Notes: generated from the letters alone by a model not told the origin. A stretch of DNA of 64,000 nucleotides from Saxidomus purpurata (GCA_022818135.1 JAFMSR010000008.1:28876935-28940934); one strand, 5' to 3'; positions 30,979 through 45,025 are shown, counted from the stretch's first letter. Translations and numbers: made by a program.

Positions 30979-33812
30979 CACATAATTATTGGTCACCTGT
31001 TGAGGAAGACATGCTTTTATATCAAAAACAACCATCTATGGTAGTTCTATACTGTTTTGTACAGTGTTACTATACATTACTAAGTCAGTACATAATAATA
31101 TGATAGCTTGAAGCAGACCTTCAAGGCATTGGTATATGCAGGGTGATCATTATCTGCACTCATTACAAAGGAAGACTGACTTGGGGTCAGTAGGGTATAG
31201 TCTTTTTCCAAGCAGTGAGTCATGAACGTACTGTTAGCGTATTGGAAAACAATCATTAAAACTGAAGAAAAACATTAGGTTATAGGCTCAAGGGTCATTT
31301 TCTATAGTCAAATCTGTGAACAAAGACCACTGTCAGGAAGCTATAAATATGGTCTTTGTTTGCAGGTGGTCTTTGTTTACAGGTGTGTCTACTACATATG
31401 AGTAGTGTATGGTGATCTCCCTGCTGGTCTTAATTTGCATGATGGTCTCTAACACAGGTTTGACTGTATCTGGTTTAATTTGTTGTCCATAATGACTGTG
31501 TACATGTAGTATGTTCAGTTGATCCTTTCAATAATGTGTGAAACACCCATTGTATGCAAATATACAGATTCCATGCAACAAAATACATTATGTATGATGG
31601 CCTGGAGGTAAAGATATAAGGTTATAATGTTTCCTGAATATGATAGTTGATCTGTTTATTCTTAATAGAGGATTAAGAGGATAAGTGAGATGTATTCTAA
31701 AGTAATTGTTGTAACTGTTAATAGCTAAAAGTAATCTTCAAAGTTTTTAACAGAGTCAAGGTGAACACTGTATTATACAATTTTTTTTATGCAGACATAT
31801 ATAATGAGAGATGTCAGAAGACCTGATTTACCTGTTGGAGCTAAACACCAAATGTGGACCCAAAGGACCAAGGTTAATATGCACTTTATTTATAAATGGT
31901 TTAGGAAACCTAATGTCATAATCAGACATTAGTTTCTCTGTAAAGGGTTGTGGGATTTATTTTAAAACTTCAATAGACTTTATAGGGATATCAAAATTCA
32001 TTGTATTAAGTTACAAAACTCTTGACTGAACTTAGGACCTATGTTGTTTTAAACTTTGTTAAAGTGTTGCATGCATTAAAAAAGTTAAACTATGAAGGGA
32101 TCAAATTCTTGTTGTTGCACCCTAAAATACTTAGTATACATATGTATGTGGCTAGGAAGAAAAGCGTAATGTAAATTCTATTCATTCAGTCTTTTATGTT
32201 GTAAAAAGTTGTTTACGTGGCTAAAAGAACAATGGAGAAAGCAATAGTATAGCCACATATTAAGTATCACTTCGTGAGAATGTAGCTGGTCTGTCCAGTG
32301 TCATAACTAAGGAACAAATGGATAGAATTTCGAAACTTAAGATAAGTATATAGTAGCATAATGCTGCAGGACATGCATTACTTTCTACAAGATTGGCAGA
32401 GCATCTTCAGAGTTATTGCCCTTTAATTGATATTTTCTTCTGTATGGAATATGAAAACATTAAAATTCTATTTCTTTGCAACCTGTTATCCAAATTTAAT
32501 TGTAATTGGCTCAAATAATTTAATACTCACTTTTTCTAATATCAACACCCTGCCAATGATTTGTTTCTATAAATGAGGCTCTCAAGGGTTAGTAGCACTT
32601 TTCTTAAATATTCCATATAGAAACTTAAGATTTTTGTTCTGAAATTTATAGGTTTGATTTAAATCTAACTTAAACAACTGAGTTATCTATAACTGTAAGA
32701 TGCAGAAAAAGAATTACCCCTAAAAGATGAAGTCCCAATGGGGTGATGACCTTTTTTAAAAGTTTCTATTTTCTAAAAAGGCTTTTGCTCAGCACAAATA
32801 ACAAATTTTGTATTCTCTAACAACAGAAAATTTAAAATCTTGATTTTTACAGAAATGAGGCCCTTAAAGTATCTACCCAATATTTTTATAAATGCAAGAC
32901 GCAATAGCTTTTGTGCACTGATATCATAGCTTAAAATAATCTGGCAGATGTCACCAGCGCATAAGCAGGGGATATTGAGCACTTCCAGTGATAGCTCTAG
33001 TTTATTATGTTTCTTTCTCAAATTACTGATTATGCATTGCCAAATGAATTGACGCTTGTTACTTTTGATCAGCAAGAACAGAAGAATTGACATGACGCCA
33101 ATGGTGCTATAACCCAACCCCTTTGTTGATGTTGGATTATTTATAACAAAAGAATCCATTCAAACCTTTTCCACGTGCATTTATTTGTCGTAGGTAAAGT
33201 CGAATTTTGATAGGTAATGAAGTCACTTGATTGACACCTGGCGTCTGGTCAATTGTGCTGTTCCTTTTGAAACACATGGTTTATGGATCATTCAGGAGCA
33301 CCTATGGCTGCTTTTATATACTCTATATTTCTATTTTCAGGTGAAATTAAACAGGCTAAATACTTACTACTTGTGAGGAGGCAAAGTGCAGAGAGGCAGT
33401 ATGCTAGGTTTATCTGCCTGAGAATTGGCTCTTTCCATTGACCGAAGGCTTGATCGTCTTGATATCAATACAGCCACAGAGGACATGTACACTGTAGAAT
33501 GTTACAGGTAATGTGTAGTTGTAGTTAATTTGACAATGAAAACAAAAGCAAATTAAATAACATTGAGTATTTGTTCATATTGATATAGGCAGTCAACTCT
33601 GGTAACCTAGATCAGTTATGGAAGACCTGAAAACTGGTCTTAATTTACAAGTGCTTTTCATTCAGATGTGCTTTACTCACATGTACATATCCTTTTTGAT
33701 TTTGATTTTAAAGTCTGTGAAGATGGTTGTAAAACATTTATATCTATATTTTAGTTTGCATATATTAACTGTTTGCAGTTGTGTGTCTTTTATGTGACAA
33801 TTGTATTGCTAT
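30979..33812 (+). other. intergenic, with two splice-bounded segments of unknown meaning
   Basis: 31105-31195 resembles a dispersed repeat also near 2050-2165 and 13050-13195 (TGATCAT.ATCTGCACT). 32290-32440 resembles a tandem-core repeat unit (AGAGTTATTGCCCTTT). Two segments have splice-like borders: 31796-31869 (MRDVRRPDLPVGAKHQMWTQ frame) and 33341-33507 (ELALSIDRRLDRLDINTATE frame after an in-frame TGA, donor GTAATG). I cannot assign either to a gene; they may be a decayed gene or a non-coding transcript. Confidence 0.3.
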
Positions 33813-34145
33813 ATAAATAAATGAATAAATAAATAAATAAATAGTGAAAATAAAAAAATCAATATTAAAAGATGTAATAACTAAAGATAAAATAAATGAA
33901 TAAAAAACAATAAAAAATATAGAAATTTGATTAATTAATTAATAATTAATTAATTAAATTTAAATTAAGGTTTTAAGATAATAAATAAAAACTAATATAA
34001 ATGGATAATTAATAATAAAAATAAATTAATTAATTAATCAATTGATTAATCAATCAGTTAATTAATTAATGTATTAATTAATTAAATTTAAATTAAGGTT
34101 TTAAAATATTAGCAATAAATAAAAACTAAAATGTAATATTACTAA
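33813..34145. repeat. AT-rich simple-sequence tract
   Basis: Begins with (AATA)n and passes into (TTAA)n runs with nearly no G or C. The segment AATTTAAATTAAGGTTTTAA occurs twice, near 33956 and 34085. Confidence 0.9.
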
Positions 34146-34899
34146 AAAAGGCACAATTTTCACATAGAAAATGCACACCTGAAACAGTTTCATCAGTAGA
34201 TCAAGTTGTGTTAAAGATCACTTTGATGGTAAAGGTTATACCTAGGGCTCAAAATATGATAAAGGGTTATATACCAGTATTTCATGCATTACTCTGTCCA
34301 CTTGTTTTTATTTTTATTGAAAAAACTTCAACTACACATTTAAGTCTCTCTCTGTCTGCATTCATGGTGGTCCCAGGAAGGCATTATTTGTTTTTGTCTG
34401 CTTTTTGGGTTCATGGACAAAACATTTCAGGTGATTCTTTGTTGGGGCCCTTAGTCTAGTTCTCATGAGTTTGGTCTGGCAAGAACTGCTACCTGTACTT
34501 GCTGGCTTGATTTAGCACTTTAGTAACTTGGACTGTTTAGGCAGAAAGAAATTGAAAATTCTACTCAGAACAGAAGGAAGCAATGTATTTTAGACATAAT
34601 ATTACTGGTTAAGAGCATGTTAACACCAATTTATGTCATTAATGTGTATCATAATGCAAAATTGTATGTAAATCTCTTTCGTCTCTTGACCTTATACTTG
34701 CAAGCTTTGTTTTATTGTTTCTGTTAGTCTTGTTCAAGCTGCGGTATGCCCAGCAGGCTTTCAAGTTCAGTCAAAGTCAAGTAGTTAGTGGCCAATGCCT
34801 TGCAAGGAAGTGGTTGAGGTAATAGAGGTAGAAGTGTTATAAACTTGAGGTTTTATGGTGCCATATCAGTCTTTATATTATTGAGTTTCTAAGAATTGC
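34146..34899. other. intergenic sequence left of the satellite
   Basis: No supported gene. From about 34730 there are satellite-like pieces (GCAGGCTTTCAAGTTCAGTCA, GTGGTTGAG) that look like an eroded array edge. Confidence 0.5.
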
Positions 34900-37800
34900 T
34901 GTTAAGACTTATCATTTTTTACCATAAGACGGTAGGTTAACGTTCATTTAAGAACTGATTTAACCTCTTATTTCTCATAGGGTAGTAGGGTCATTTTAGG
35001 GATTGTTCAGTCGACTCATTTTGACAATAATTTTTCATAAGGTTCATTTTAGGGACTGTTCTGACCATTTTTTTTATAAAAACTTCTTGTTGATTAAAAG
35101 ATTCATATTAAGTGCAAGTCATGTTTTTACAAAAGATCCTGTAAGGAATAAACCCTGCACTCAAAAACATACTAGGTAAACAGTAATGTCTTTTGTGTAC
35201 ATGAGCCTTAGTTGGCCTTTGGTTTCTCATCATTGAAAATTATTCATCTTCAACTTTGTTAAGCAACAAAATTTGAATATGTTAAAATTTAATTTGTGCC
35301 TTTTTGTACAAATATTAGAAAATCTGAAACTAGCAAGCTTTTTGGGTTAGGCACAAGTTAAGTGCCTTAGAGAAAGATTGCTAGTAGTTAGCATCTTATA
35401 AACTGTGTGCACAAAAATAATGTGATGGATTTTAGGTCAGTCAGTGTACAAATGTTTTGATCTTTTGTAAATTTTTTAAAAAAATGTAGAGTATTTGTAG
35501 GTCTGTAATCTCGATCCTTGCTTTTGTTGTTTGTTTTTGTCATCCCCTGAATACTCCATCTGAATGTGCTTTATGGCAAGTCTGTTGTCAAGTGGGCTAT
35601 GCCAAGCAGGCTTCCTAGGTTAGGCACACATTTAATATCTTGGTAACAGGTTTTAAACTGAGATATACCCAGTAGGCTGTCCAGTATATTCATTTTTCAG
35701 TACCTTAGTGCTTTGAAGAGAGAAAGCAAGTGGTTGAGATTATATATAATAGTCAAATGGCAAGATAATTTCATTGTTTTAGAAACTACAGCATTTATGC
35801 CATTTGAATACTCCTGTTAGGACAATTTTAGGCCAATCATTTTTAACAAAAGCTTCACATTAACCAGTAGATTCATTTAGAGGACTGTTTCGGCCAATCA
35901 TTTTTGACAAAAATTTCTGTCAAGACAAGACATTGGTTAAGAACAATTTTCTTTAAGAACCATTTTGGCCAATCATTTTTGACCAAAATTTCTGCTAAGC
36001 TGCAAATTTGTTTCATTATAAAGACTGACCTAAAAATTGATAAACAAAGTGTTTTCATAAAAAAAGGATATAATATGTGCTTGGAAGAAGTTATTCTGTG
36101 TAAAAATATGTTTAAAAGTAGGCATTTTATGTAAGTGTACTTAGAACAGTTCCTTTTACTTCAATATCAGTTCAGAATTTTATGCATTTCATTTGTACAA
36201 TGTAGTCAGTAACTAGGCCTTAACACTAATTTGTGACTAAATGGGTTTCCTGCGTAATGTTTATTACATATTTTTGAGATGGCCAACACAAATGGTAAAG
36301 CCGTTACATCCCCTTAACTTCATTGTAAGGATTGTTCATGCAACTTCTTTTTGACAAAAACTTCTCATAAGGTATAAGGTTCATTTTAAGGGACTGTTCT
36401 GACTTATTATTTTTGACAAAGACTTCATGTAGTTTAGAAAGTTCATTATAAGGCCAAGTCATTTTTACAAAAAGATCCTGTAAGGAATATAATTCATTTT
36501 AAGGACAGTTTATTCCAATAATTTTCAACAAAATCATACTATGTAACCGGTAATGGCTTTTGTGTACATGAGCCTTAATTGGCCTTTGGTTTCTCATCAT
36601 TGAAAATTATTCATCTTCAACTTTGATTATCAACAAAATTTGAATATGTTAATATTTCATTTGTGCCTTTTTGTACAAATTTTAGAAAATCTAAAACTAG
36701 CAAGCTTTTTGGGTTAGGCACAAGTTAAGTGCCTTAGAGAAAGATAGCTAGTAGTTAGCATCTTATAAACTGTGTGCACAAAAATAATGTGATGGTTTAA
36801 GGTCAGTCAGTGTACAAATGTTTTGATCTTTTATAATTTTTTAAAAAAATGTAGAGATATTTGTAGGCCTCTGTAATCTCGATCCTTGCTTTTGCTGTTT
36901 TTTTTGTCATCCCCTGAATACTCCATCTGAATGTGCTTTATGGTAAGTCTGTTGTCAAGTGGGCTATGCCAAGCAGGCTTCCTAGGTTAGGCACACATTT
37001 AATATCTTGGTAACAGGTTTTAAACTGAGATATACCCAGTAGGCTGTCCAGTATATTTATTTTCCAGTATCTTAGTGCTTTGAAGAGAGAAAGCAAGTGG
37101 TTGAGATTATATATAATAGTCAAATGGCAAGATAATTTCATTGTTTTAGAAACTACAGCATTTATGCCATTTGAATACTCCTGTTAGGATAATTTTAGGC
37201 CAATCATTTTTAACAAAAGCTTCACATTAACCAGTAGATTCATTTAGAGGACTGTTTCGGCCAATCATTTTTGACAAAAATTTCTGTCAAGACAAGACAT
37301 TGGTTAAGAACAATTTTCTTTAAGAACCATTTTGGCCAATCATTTTTGACCAAAATTTCTGCTAAGCTGCAAATTTGTTTCATTATAAAGACTGACCTAA
37401 AAATTGATAAACAAAGTGTTTTCATAAAAAAAGGATATAATATGTGCTTGGAAGAAGTTATTCTGTGTAAAAATATGTTTAAAAGTAGGCATTTTATGTA
37501 AGTGTACTTAGAACAGTTCCTTTTACTTCAATATCAGTTCAGAATTTTATGCATTTCATTTGTACAATGTAGTCAGTAACTAGGCCTTAACACTAATTTG
37601 TGACTAAATGGGTTTCCTGCGTAATGTTTATTACATATTTTTGAGATGGCCAACACAAATGGTAAAGCCGTTACATCCCCTTAACTTCATTGTAAGGATT
37701 GTTCATGCAACTTCTTTTTGACAAAAACTTCTCATAAGGTATAAGGTTCATTTTAAGGGACTGTTCTGACTTATTATTTTTGACAAAGACTTCATGTAGT

Positions 37801-40800
37801 TTAGAAAGTTCATTATAAGGCCAAGTCATTTTTACAAAAAGATCCTGTAAGGAATATAATTCATTTTAAGGACAGTTTATTCCAATAATTTTCAACAAAA
37901 TCATACTATGTAACCGGTAATGGCTTTTGTGTACATGAGCCTTAATTGGCCTTTGGTTTCTCATCATTGAAAATTATTCATCTTCAACTTTGATTATCAA
38001 CAAAATTTGAATATGTTAATATTTCATTTGTGCCTTTTTGTACAAATTTTAGAAAATCTAAAACTAGCAAGCTTTTTGGGTTAGGCACAAGTTAAGTGCC
38101 TTAGAGAAAGATAGCTAGTAGTTAGCATCTTATAAACTGTGTGCACAAAAATAATGTGATGGTTTAAGGTCAGTCAGTGTACAAATGTTTTGATCTTTTA
38201 TAATTTTTTTTAAAAAATGTAGAGATATTTGTAGGCCTCTGTAATCTCGATCCTTGCTTTTGCTGTTTTTTTTGTCATCCCCTGAATACTCCATCTGAAT
38301 GTGCTTTATGGTAAGTCTGTCGTCAAGTTGGCTTTGCCAAGCAGGCTTCCTAGGTTAGGCACACATTTAATATCTTGGTAACAGGTTTTAAACTGAGATA
38401 TACCCAGTAGGCTGTCCAGTATATTTATTTTCCAGTATCTTAGTGCTTTGAAGAGAGAAAGCAAGTGGTTGAGATTATATATAATAGTCAAATGGCAAGA
38501 TAATTTCATTGTTTTAGAAACTACAGCATTTATGCCATTTAAATACTCCTGTTAGGACAATTTTAGGCTAATCATTTTTAACAAAAGCTTCACATTAACC
38601 AGTAGGATCATTTAAAGGACTGTTTCGGCCAATCATTTTTGACAAAACTTTCTGTGAAGACAAAACCTTGGTTAAGATAAATTTCCTTTAAGAACCATTT
38701 TGGCCAATCATTTTTGACCAAAATTTCTGCTAAGCTGCAAGTTTGTTTCATTATAAAGACTAACCTATAAACTGAATAACAAAGTGTTTTCATAAAAATA
38801 GGATATAATATGTGCTTGGAAGAAGTTATTCTGTGTAAAAATATGTTTAAATGTAGGCATTTTATGTAAGTGTACTTAGAACAGTTCCTTTTACTTCAAT
38901 ATCAGTTCAGAATTTTATGCATTTCATTTGTACAATGTAGTCAGTAACTAGGCCTTAACACTAATTTGTGACTAAATGGGTTTCCTGCGTAATGTTTATT
39001 ACATATTTTTGAGATGGCCAACACAAATGGTAAAGCCGTTACATCCCCTTAACTTCATTGTAAGGATTGTTCATGCAACTTCTTTTTGACAAAAACTTCT
39101 CATAAGGTATAAGGTTCATTTTAAGGGACTGTTCTGACTTATTATTTTTGACAAAGACTTCATGTAGTTTAGAAAGTTCATTATAAGGCCAAGTCATTTT
39201 TACAAAAAGATCCTGTAAGGAATATAATTCATTTTAAGGACAGTTTATTCCAATAATTTTCAACAAAATCATACTATGTCACAGGTAATGGCTTTTGTGT
39301 ACATGAGCCTTAATTGGCCTTTGGTTTCTCATCATTGAAAATTATTCATCTTCAACTTTGATTATCAACAAAATTTGAATATGTTAATATTTCATTTGTG
39401 CCTTTTTGTACAAATTTTAGAAAATCTAAAACTAGCAAGCTTTTTGGGTTAGGCACAAGTTAAGTGCCTTAGAGAAAGATAGCTAGTGGTTAGCATCTTA
39501 TAAACTGTGTGCACAAAAATAATGTGATGGTTTTAGGTCAGTCAGTGTACAAATGTTTTGATCTTTTATAATTTTTTTAAAAAAATGTAGAGATATTTGT
39601 AGGCCTCTGTAATCTCGATCCTTGCTTTTGCTGTTTTTTTTGTCATCCCCTGAATACTCCATCTGAATGTGCTTTATGGTAAGTCTGTTGTCAAGTGGGC
39701 TATGCCAAGCAGGCTTCCTAGGTTAGGCACACATTTAATATCTTGGTAACAGGTTTTAAACTGAGATATACCCAGTAGGCTGTCCAGTATATTTATTTTC
39801 CAGTATCTTAGTGCTTTGAAGAGAGAAAGCAAGTGGTTGAGATTATATATAATAGTCAAATGGCAAGATAATTTCATTGTTTTAGAAACTACAGCATTTA
39901 TGCCATTTGAATACTCCTGTTAGGATAATTTTAGGCCAATCATTTTTAACAAAAGCTTCACATTAACCAGTAGATTCATTTAGAGGACTGTTTCGGCCAA
40001 TCATTTTTGACAAAAATTTCTGTCAAGACAAGACATTGGTTAAGAACAATTTTCTTTAAGAACCATTTTGGCCAATCATTTTTGACCAAAATTTCTGCTA
40101 AGCTGCAAATTTGTTTCATTATAAAGACTGACCTAAAAATTGATAAACAAAGTGTTTTCATAAAAAAAGGATATAATATGTGCTTGGAAGAAGTTATTCT
40201 GTGTAAAAATATGTTTAAAAGTAGGCATTTTATGTAAGTGTACTTAGAACAGTTCCTTTTACTTCAATATCAGTTCAGAATTTTATGCATTTCATTTGTA
40301 CAATGTAGTCAGTAGGCCTTAACACTAATTTGTGACTAAATGGGTTTCCTGCGTAATGTTTATTACATATTTTTGAGATGGCCAACACAAATGGTAAAGC
40401 CGTTACATCCCCTTAACTTCATTGTAAGGATTGTTCATGCAACTTCTTTTTGACAAAAACTTCTCATAAGGTATAAGGTTCATTTTAAGGGACTGTTCTG
40501 ACTTATTATTTTTGACAAAGACTTCATGTAGTTTAGAAAGTTCATTATAAGGCCAAGTCATTTTTACAAAAAGATCCTGTAAGGAATATAATTCATTTTA
40601 AGGACAGTTTATTCCAATAATTTTCAACAAAATCATACTATGTAACCGGTAATGGCTTTTGTGTACATGAGCCTTAATTGGCCTTTGGTTTCTCATCATT
40701 GAAAATTATTCATCTTCAACTTTGATTATCAACAAAATTTGAATATGTTAATATTTCATTTGTGCCTTTTTGTACAAATTTTAGAAAATCTAAAACTAGC

Positions 40801-43800
40801 AAGCTTTTTGGGTTAGGCACAAGTTAAGTGCCTTAGAGAAAGATAGCTAGTAGTTACCATCTTATAAACTGTGTGCACAAAAATAATGTGATGGTTTTAG
40901 GTCAGTCAGTGTACAAATGTTTTGATCTTTTATAATTTTTTTAAAAAAATGTAGAGATATTTGTAGGCCTCTGTAATCTCGATCCTTGCTTTTGCTGTTT
41001 TTTTTGTCATCCCCTGAATACTCCATCTGACTGTGCTTTATGGTAAGTCTGTCGTCAAGTTGGCTTTGCCAAGCAGGCTTCCTAGGTTAGGCACACATTT
41101 AATATCTTGGTAACAGGTTTTAAACTGAGATATACCCAGTAGGCTGTCCAGTATATTTATTTTCCAGTATCTTAGTGCTTTGAAGAGAGAAAGCAAGTGG
41201 TTGAGTTTATATATAATAGTCAAATGGCAAGATAATTTCATTGTTTTAGAAACTACAGCATTTATGCCATTTAAATACTCCTGTTAGGACAATTTTAGGC
41301 TAATCATTTTTAACAAAAGCTTCACATTAACCAGTAGGATCATTTAAAGGACTGTTTCGGCCAATCATTTTTGACAAAACTTTCTGTGAAGACAAAACCT
41401 TGGTTAAGATAAATTTCCTTTAAGAACCATTTTGGCCAATCATTTTTGACCAAAATTTCTGCTAAGCTGCAAGTTTGTTTCATTATAAGGACTGACCTAA
41501 AAATTGATAAACAAAGTGTTTTCATAAAAATAGGATATAATATGTGCTTGGAAGAAGTTATTCTGTCTAAAAATATGTTTAAAAGTAGGCATTTTATGTA
41601 AGTGTACTTAAAACAGTTCCTTTTACTTCAATATCAGTTCAGTATTTTATGCATTTCATTTGTACAATGTAGTCAGTAACTAGGCCTTAACACTAATTTG
41701 TGACTAAATGGGTTTCCTGCTTAATGTTTATTACATATTTTTGAGATGGCCAACACAAATGGTAAAGCCGTTACATCCCCTTAACTTCATTGTAAGGATT
41801 GTTCATGCAACTTATTTTTGACAAAAACTTCTTATAGGGTATAAGGTTCATTTTAAGGGACTGATCTGACTTATTGTTTTTGACAAAGACTTCATGTAGT
41901 TTAGAAAGTTCATAATAAGGCCACGTCATTTTTAGCTCGACTATTCGAAGAATAAGGAGACTATTGCACTCGCCCCAGTGTCGGCGTCGGCGTCTGCGTT
42001 GGTTAAAGTTTTTCATAAAGTCAAATATCTTGAATACTATCAAAGGTATTGACTTGAAACTCAAACTATATGTTTACCATCAACATCTTCACCTGAGGAA
42101 ACAATCCCCATAACTCTGTTTTGATTTTTGACAGATTTATGCCCCTTTTTAACTTAGAATTTTTGGTTAAAGTTTTTTATAAATTCAAGTATCTTGAATA
42201 CTATCAAAGGTATTGACTTGAAACTCAAAGTATGTGTCTACCATCAACATCTTCGCCTGAAGAAACAATCCCCATAACTCTGTTTTGATTTTTGACAGAT
42301 TTATGCCCCTTTTTGAATTAGAATTTTTGGTTACATTTTTTTATAAAGTCAAATATCTATAGGTATTGACTTGAAACTCAAACTATATGTTTACCATCAA
42401 CATTTACACCAGAGGAAACAATCCCCATAACTCTGTTTTGATTTTTGACAGATTTATGCTTCTTTTTACCTAAGAATTTTTGATAAAAGATTTTATAAAG
42501 GCAAATATTTTGAATACTTTCAAAGGTATTGACTTGAAACTCAAATTATGTGTCCACCATCAACATCTTCACCTGAGGAAACAATCCCCATAACTCTGTT
42601 TTGATTTTTGTTAGATTTATGCCCCTTTTTAACTTAGAATTTTAGTTAAAGATTTTTATAAAGTCAATTCTTGAATACTATCAAACGTTTTGACTTGAAA
42701 CTTAAAATGTATGTTTACTATCAACATCTTCACCAATGTTTTTGATTTTTGACATATTTATGCTCCTTTTTAACTGAGAATTTTGTCACAGTTTTTACCA
42801 GACATTATTAGAAATACTCGAAATGGCTTACTTTTGAAGTGTCATAGAATAATTATGCAGCATGCAGCGGGCATGCTTTTTTAATTTTAAACATATTAAT
42901 TTTGAAACGTTACAAAGTTATTCATGATCAAATATACAAGGTCATGTATTTCTTTGAAATTATCCCCCCCCCCTTCTCCCCCCAGTTGGCTTACAGAATC
43001 CAGAGTAAGGCAACGCATGTATTGTACATTTACATAGGTCTTTGAACAAGTTTCATATCTTTGACCTTAATTCTGATAGACAATTACACAAAACACCAGG
43101 TCCTGTTCTTAGACAAAAACAACATTTTACCGACAAGCTTTCGAATAGTCGAGCGTGCTGTCATGAGACAGCTCTTGTTACAAAAGTATCCTGTAAGGAA
43201 TATAATTCATTTTAAGGACAGTTTAATCCAATAATTTTCAACAAAATCATACTATGTAACCAGTAATGGCTTTTGTGTACATGAGCCTTAATTGGCCTTT
43301 GGTTTCTCATCATTGAAAATTATTTATCTTCAACTTTGATTAGCAACAAAATTTGAATATGTTAATATTTCATTTGTGCCTTTTTGTACAAATATTAGAA
43401 AATCTGAAACTAGCAAGCTTTTTGGGTTAGGCACAAGTTAAGTGCCTTAGAGAAAGATAGCTAGTGGTTAGCATCTTATGAACTATGTGTACAAATGTTT
43501 TGATCTTTTGTAAAAAAATTTAAAAAATGTAGAGATATTGGTAGATCTGTAATCTCGATCCTGCTTTTGGTATTTTGTTTGTCATCCCTGAATACTCCAT
43601 CTGAATGTGCTTTATGGTAAGTCTGTCTTCAAGTTGGCTATGCCAAGCAGGCTACCTAGGTTAGGCACAAATTTAATATCTTTGTTACAGGTTTTAAACG
43701 GAGATATACCCAGTAGGCTGTCCAGCATATTTATTTTCCAGTATCTTAGTGCTTTGAAGAGAGAAAGCAAGTGGTTGAGATTATATATAATAGTCAAATG

Positions 43801-44260
43801 GCAAGATAATTTCATTGTTTCAGAAATGCCATTTGAATACTCCTGTTAGGACAATTTTAGGCCAATCATTTTTAACAAAAGTTTCACATTAACCAGTAGG
43901 ATCATTTAGAGGACTGTTTCGGCCAATCATTTTTGACAAAAATTTCTGTCAAGACAAAACCTTGGTTAAGAGAAATTTCCTTTAAGCACCATTTTGGCCA
44001 ATAATTTTTTACAAAAATTTCTGTCAAGATGCAAGTTTGTTTGATTATAAGGACTGATCTAAAAACAGATTAAGGCAATCATTTGAACAAACTTTGTTAA
44101 AGAAAAGATCTAATTTATACTTTAAAGTAGTAATTCCTTCTAAAAAGATGTTTAAAATAAGCATTTTATGTATGTGTACTCAGAACAGTTCCATTTACTT
44201 AAATATCAGTTCAGAATTTTATGTACATTTGTATTTCATTTGTACAATGTAGCCAGTAAG
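34900..44260 (+). repeat. satellite array, ~1,367 bp monomers, interrupted by a mobile element
   Basis: The marker GCCAAGCAGGCTTCCTAGG (with small changes) recurs at about 35.60, 36.97, 38.34, 39.71, 41.07 and 43.64 kb. Spacings are 1,364-1,368 bases, and 1,328 for the last after removing the 1,246 bp insertion. The middle monomers are nearly identical and the outer ones more diverged. Each monomer also contains several ~60-70 bp subrepeats around GGCCAATCATTTTTGACAAA. Short frames of 61-80 codons recur in every monomer on both strands; they look like by-products of repetition. Confidence 0.96.
41934..43179 (+). mobile_element. Helentron-like tandem-core element, family 1, copy c, inside the satellite
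   Basis: 1,246 bp. Starts AGCTCGACTATTCGAAGAAT with a GTCGGCGTCGGCGTC run, has about five core units (the first ones 164 bases apart) with ATCTTGAATACTATCAAAGG and CAATCCCCATAACTCTGTTT, and ends TCGAATAGTCGAGCGTGCTG, hairpin GCTGTC-ATGA-GACAGC, TCTTGTT. The surrounding monomers show the empty site as GTCATTTTT | ACAAAAAG; nothing is duplicated beyond possibly ambiguous Ts. Confidence 0.88.
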
Positions 44261-44339
44261 TAGTTCTTAACACTGGATGGTTTTTCTTCATTTATTTTGT
44301 TAAATATTTCTAGTATGTTAATAAATATATAACCAAAAT

Positions 44340-45025
44340 TATTGGACCTCTACCAAGATTCTTCAAATTATGAACCCCGGGTCAAAATTGACCGGTGCGG
44401 GTGGTCACTTAGTTTTGCATAGGCTTTATATAGGAAAAACTTTAAAAATCTTCTCTGAAACCACAAGGCCTAGAGCTTAGATATTTGGCAAGTAGCAATG
44501 TCTAGTGGGCCTTAGTGGACCTCTACCAAGATTGTACAAATTATGACCCGGGGGTCAAAATTGACCCTGTAGGGGGAGTCACTTAGTTTTACATAGGCTT
44601 ATATAGGAAAAACTTTAAAAATCTTCTTCTCTGAAACCACAAGGCCTAGAGCTTAGATATTTGGCATGTAGCATTGTCTAGTGGACCTTTACTAAGATTG
44701 TTCAAATTATGACACCCAGGTCAACTTGACCCTGTAGAGGGAGTCACTTAGTTTTACATAGGCTTATATATATTTAAATCTTCTTCTCTGAAACCACAAG
44801 GCCTAGAGCTTAGATATTTGGCATGTAGCATTGCCTAGTAGACCTCTTCAAAGTTTGTTCAAATTATGCCCATGGGGTCAAAATTGACCTTGCCCGGGGG
44901 GGTATCATTTGTTTTACAAAGGCGTATAGGGGGGGGGACTTGTTTGGTATATAACATTGTCTAGTGATCTTTTAAGTTGACTTGTACCAAGGTGAGCGAT
45001 ATAGGGCCATCTTGGCCCTCCTGTT
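44340..45025 (+). mobile_element. Helentron-like tandem-core element, family 2, copy a
   Basis: About four units of 155-170 bases with GGACCTCTACCAAGATT, GGGTCAAAATTGACC, CACTTAGTTTTACATAGGC and CACAAGGCCTAGAGCTTAGA. It ends AAGGTGAGCGATATAGGGCC with hairpin AGGGCCA-TCT-TGGCCCT and then CCTGTT. The left tip is not visible. Confidence 0.8.

Noticed and set aside
32773..33159. 128-codon minus-strand open frame
   Set aside because: No recognisable family or splice context; hydrophobic and Lys-rich composition as expected from AT-rich sequence.
35873..43849. Recurring 61-80 codon frames in every satellite monomer, on both strands
   Set aside because: They recur because the monomer recurs, differ by stops between variants, overlap on opposite strands and lack any known motif. 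Useful as variant markers only.
34900..44260. CRISPR-like array
   Set aside because: Repeat units are over 1 kb and tandem without unique spacers; the sequence is eukaryotic.
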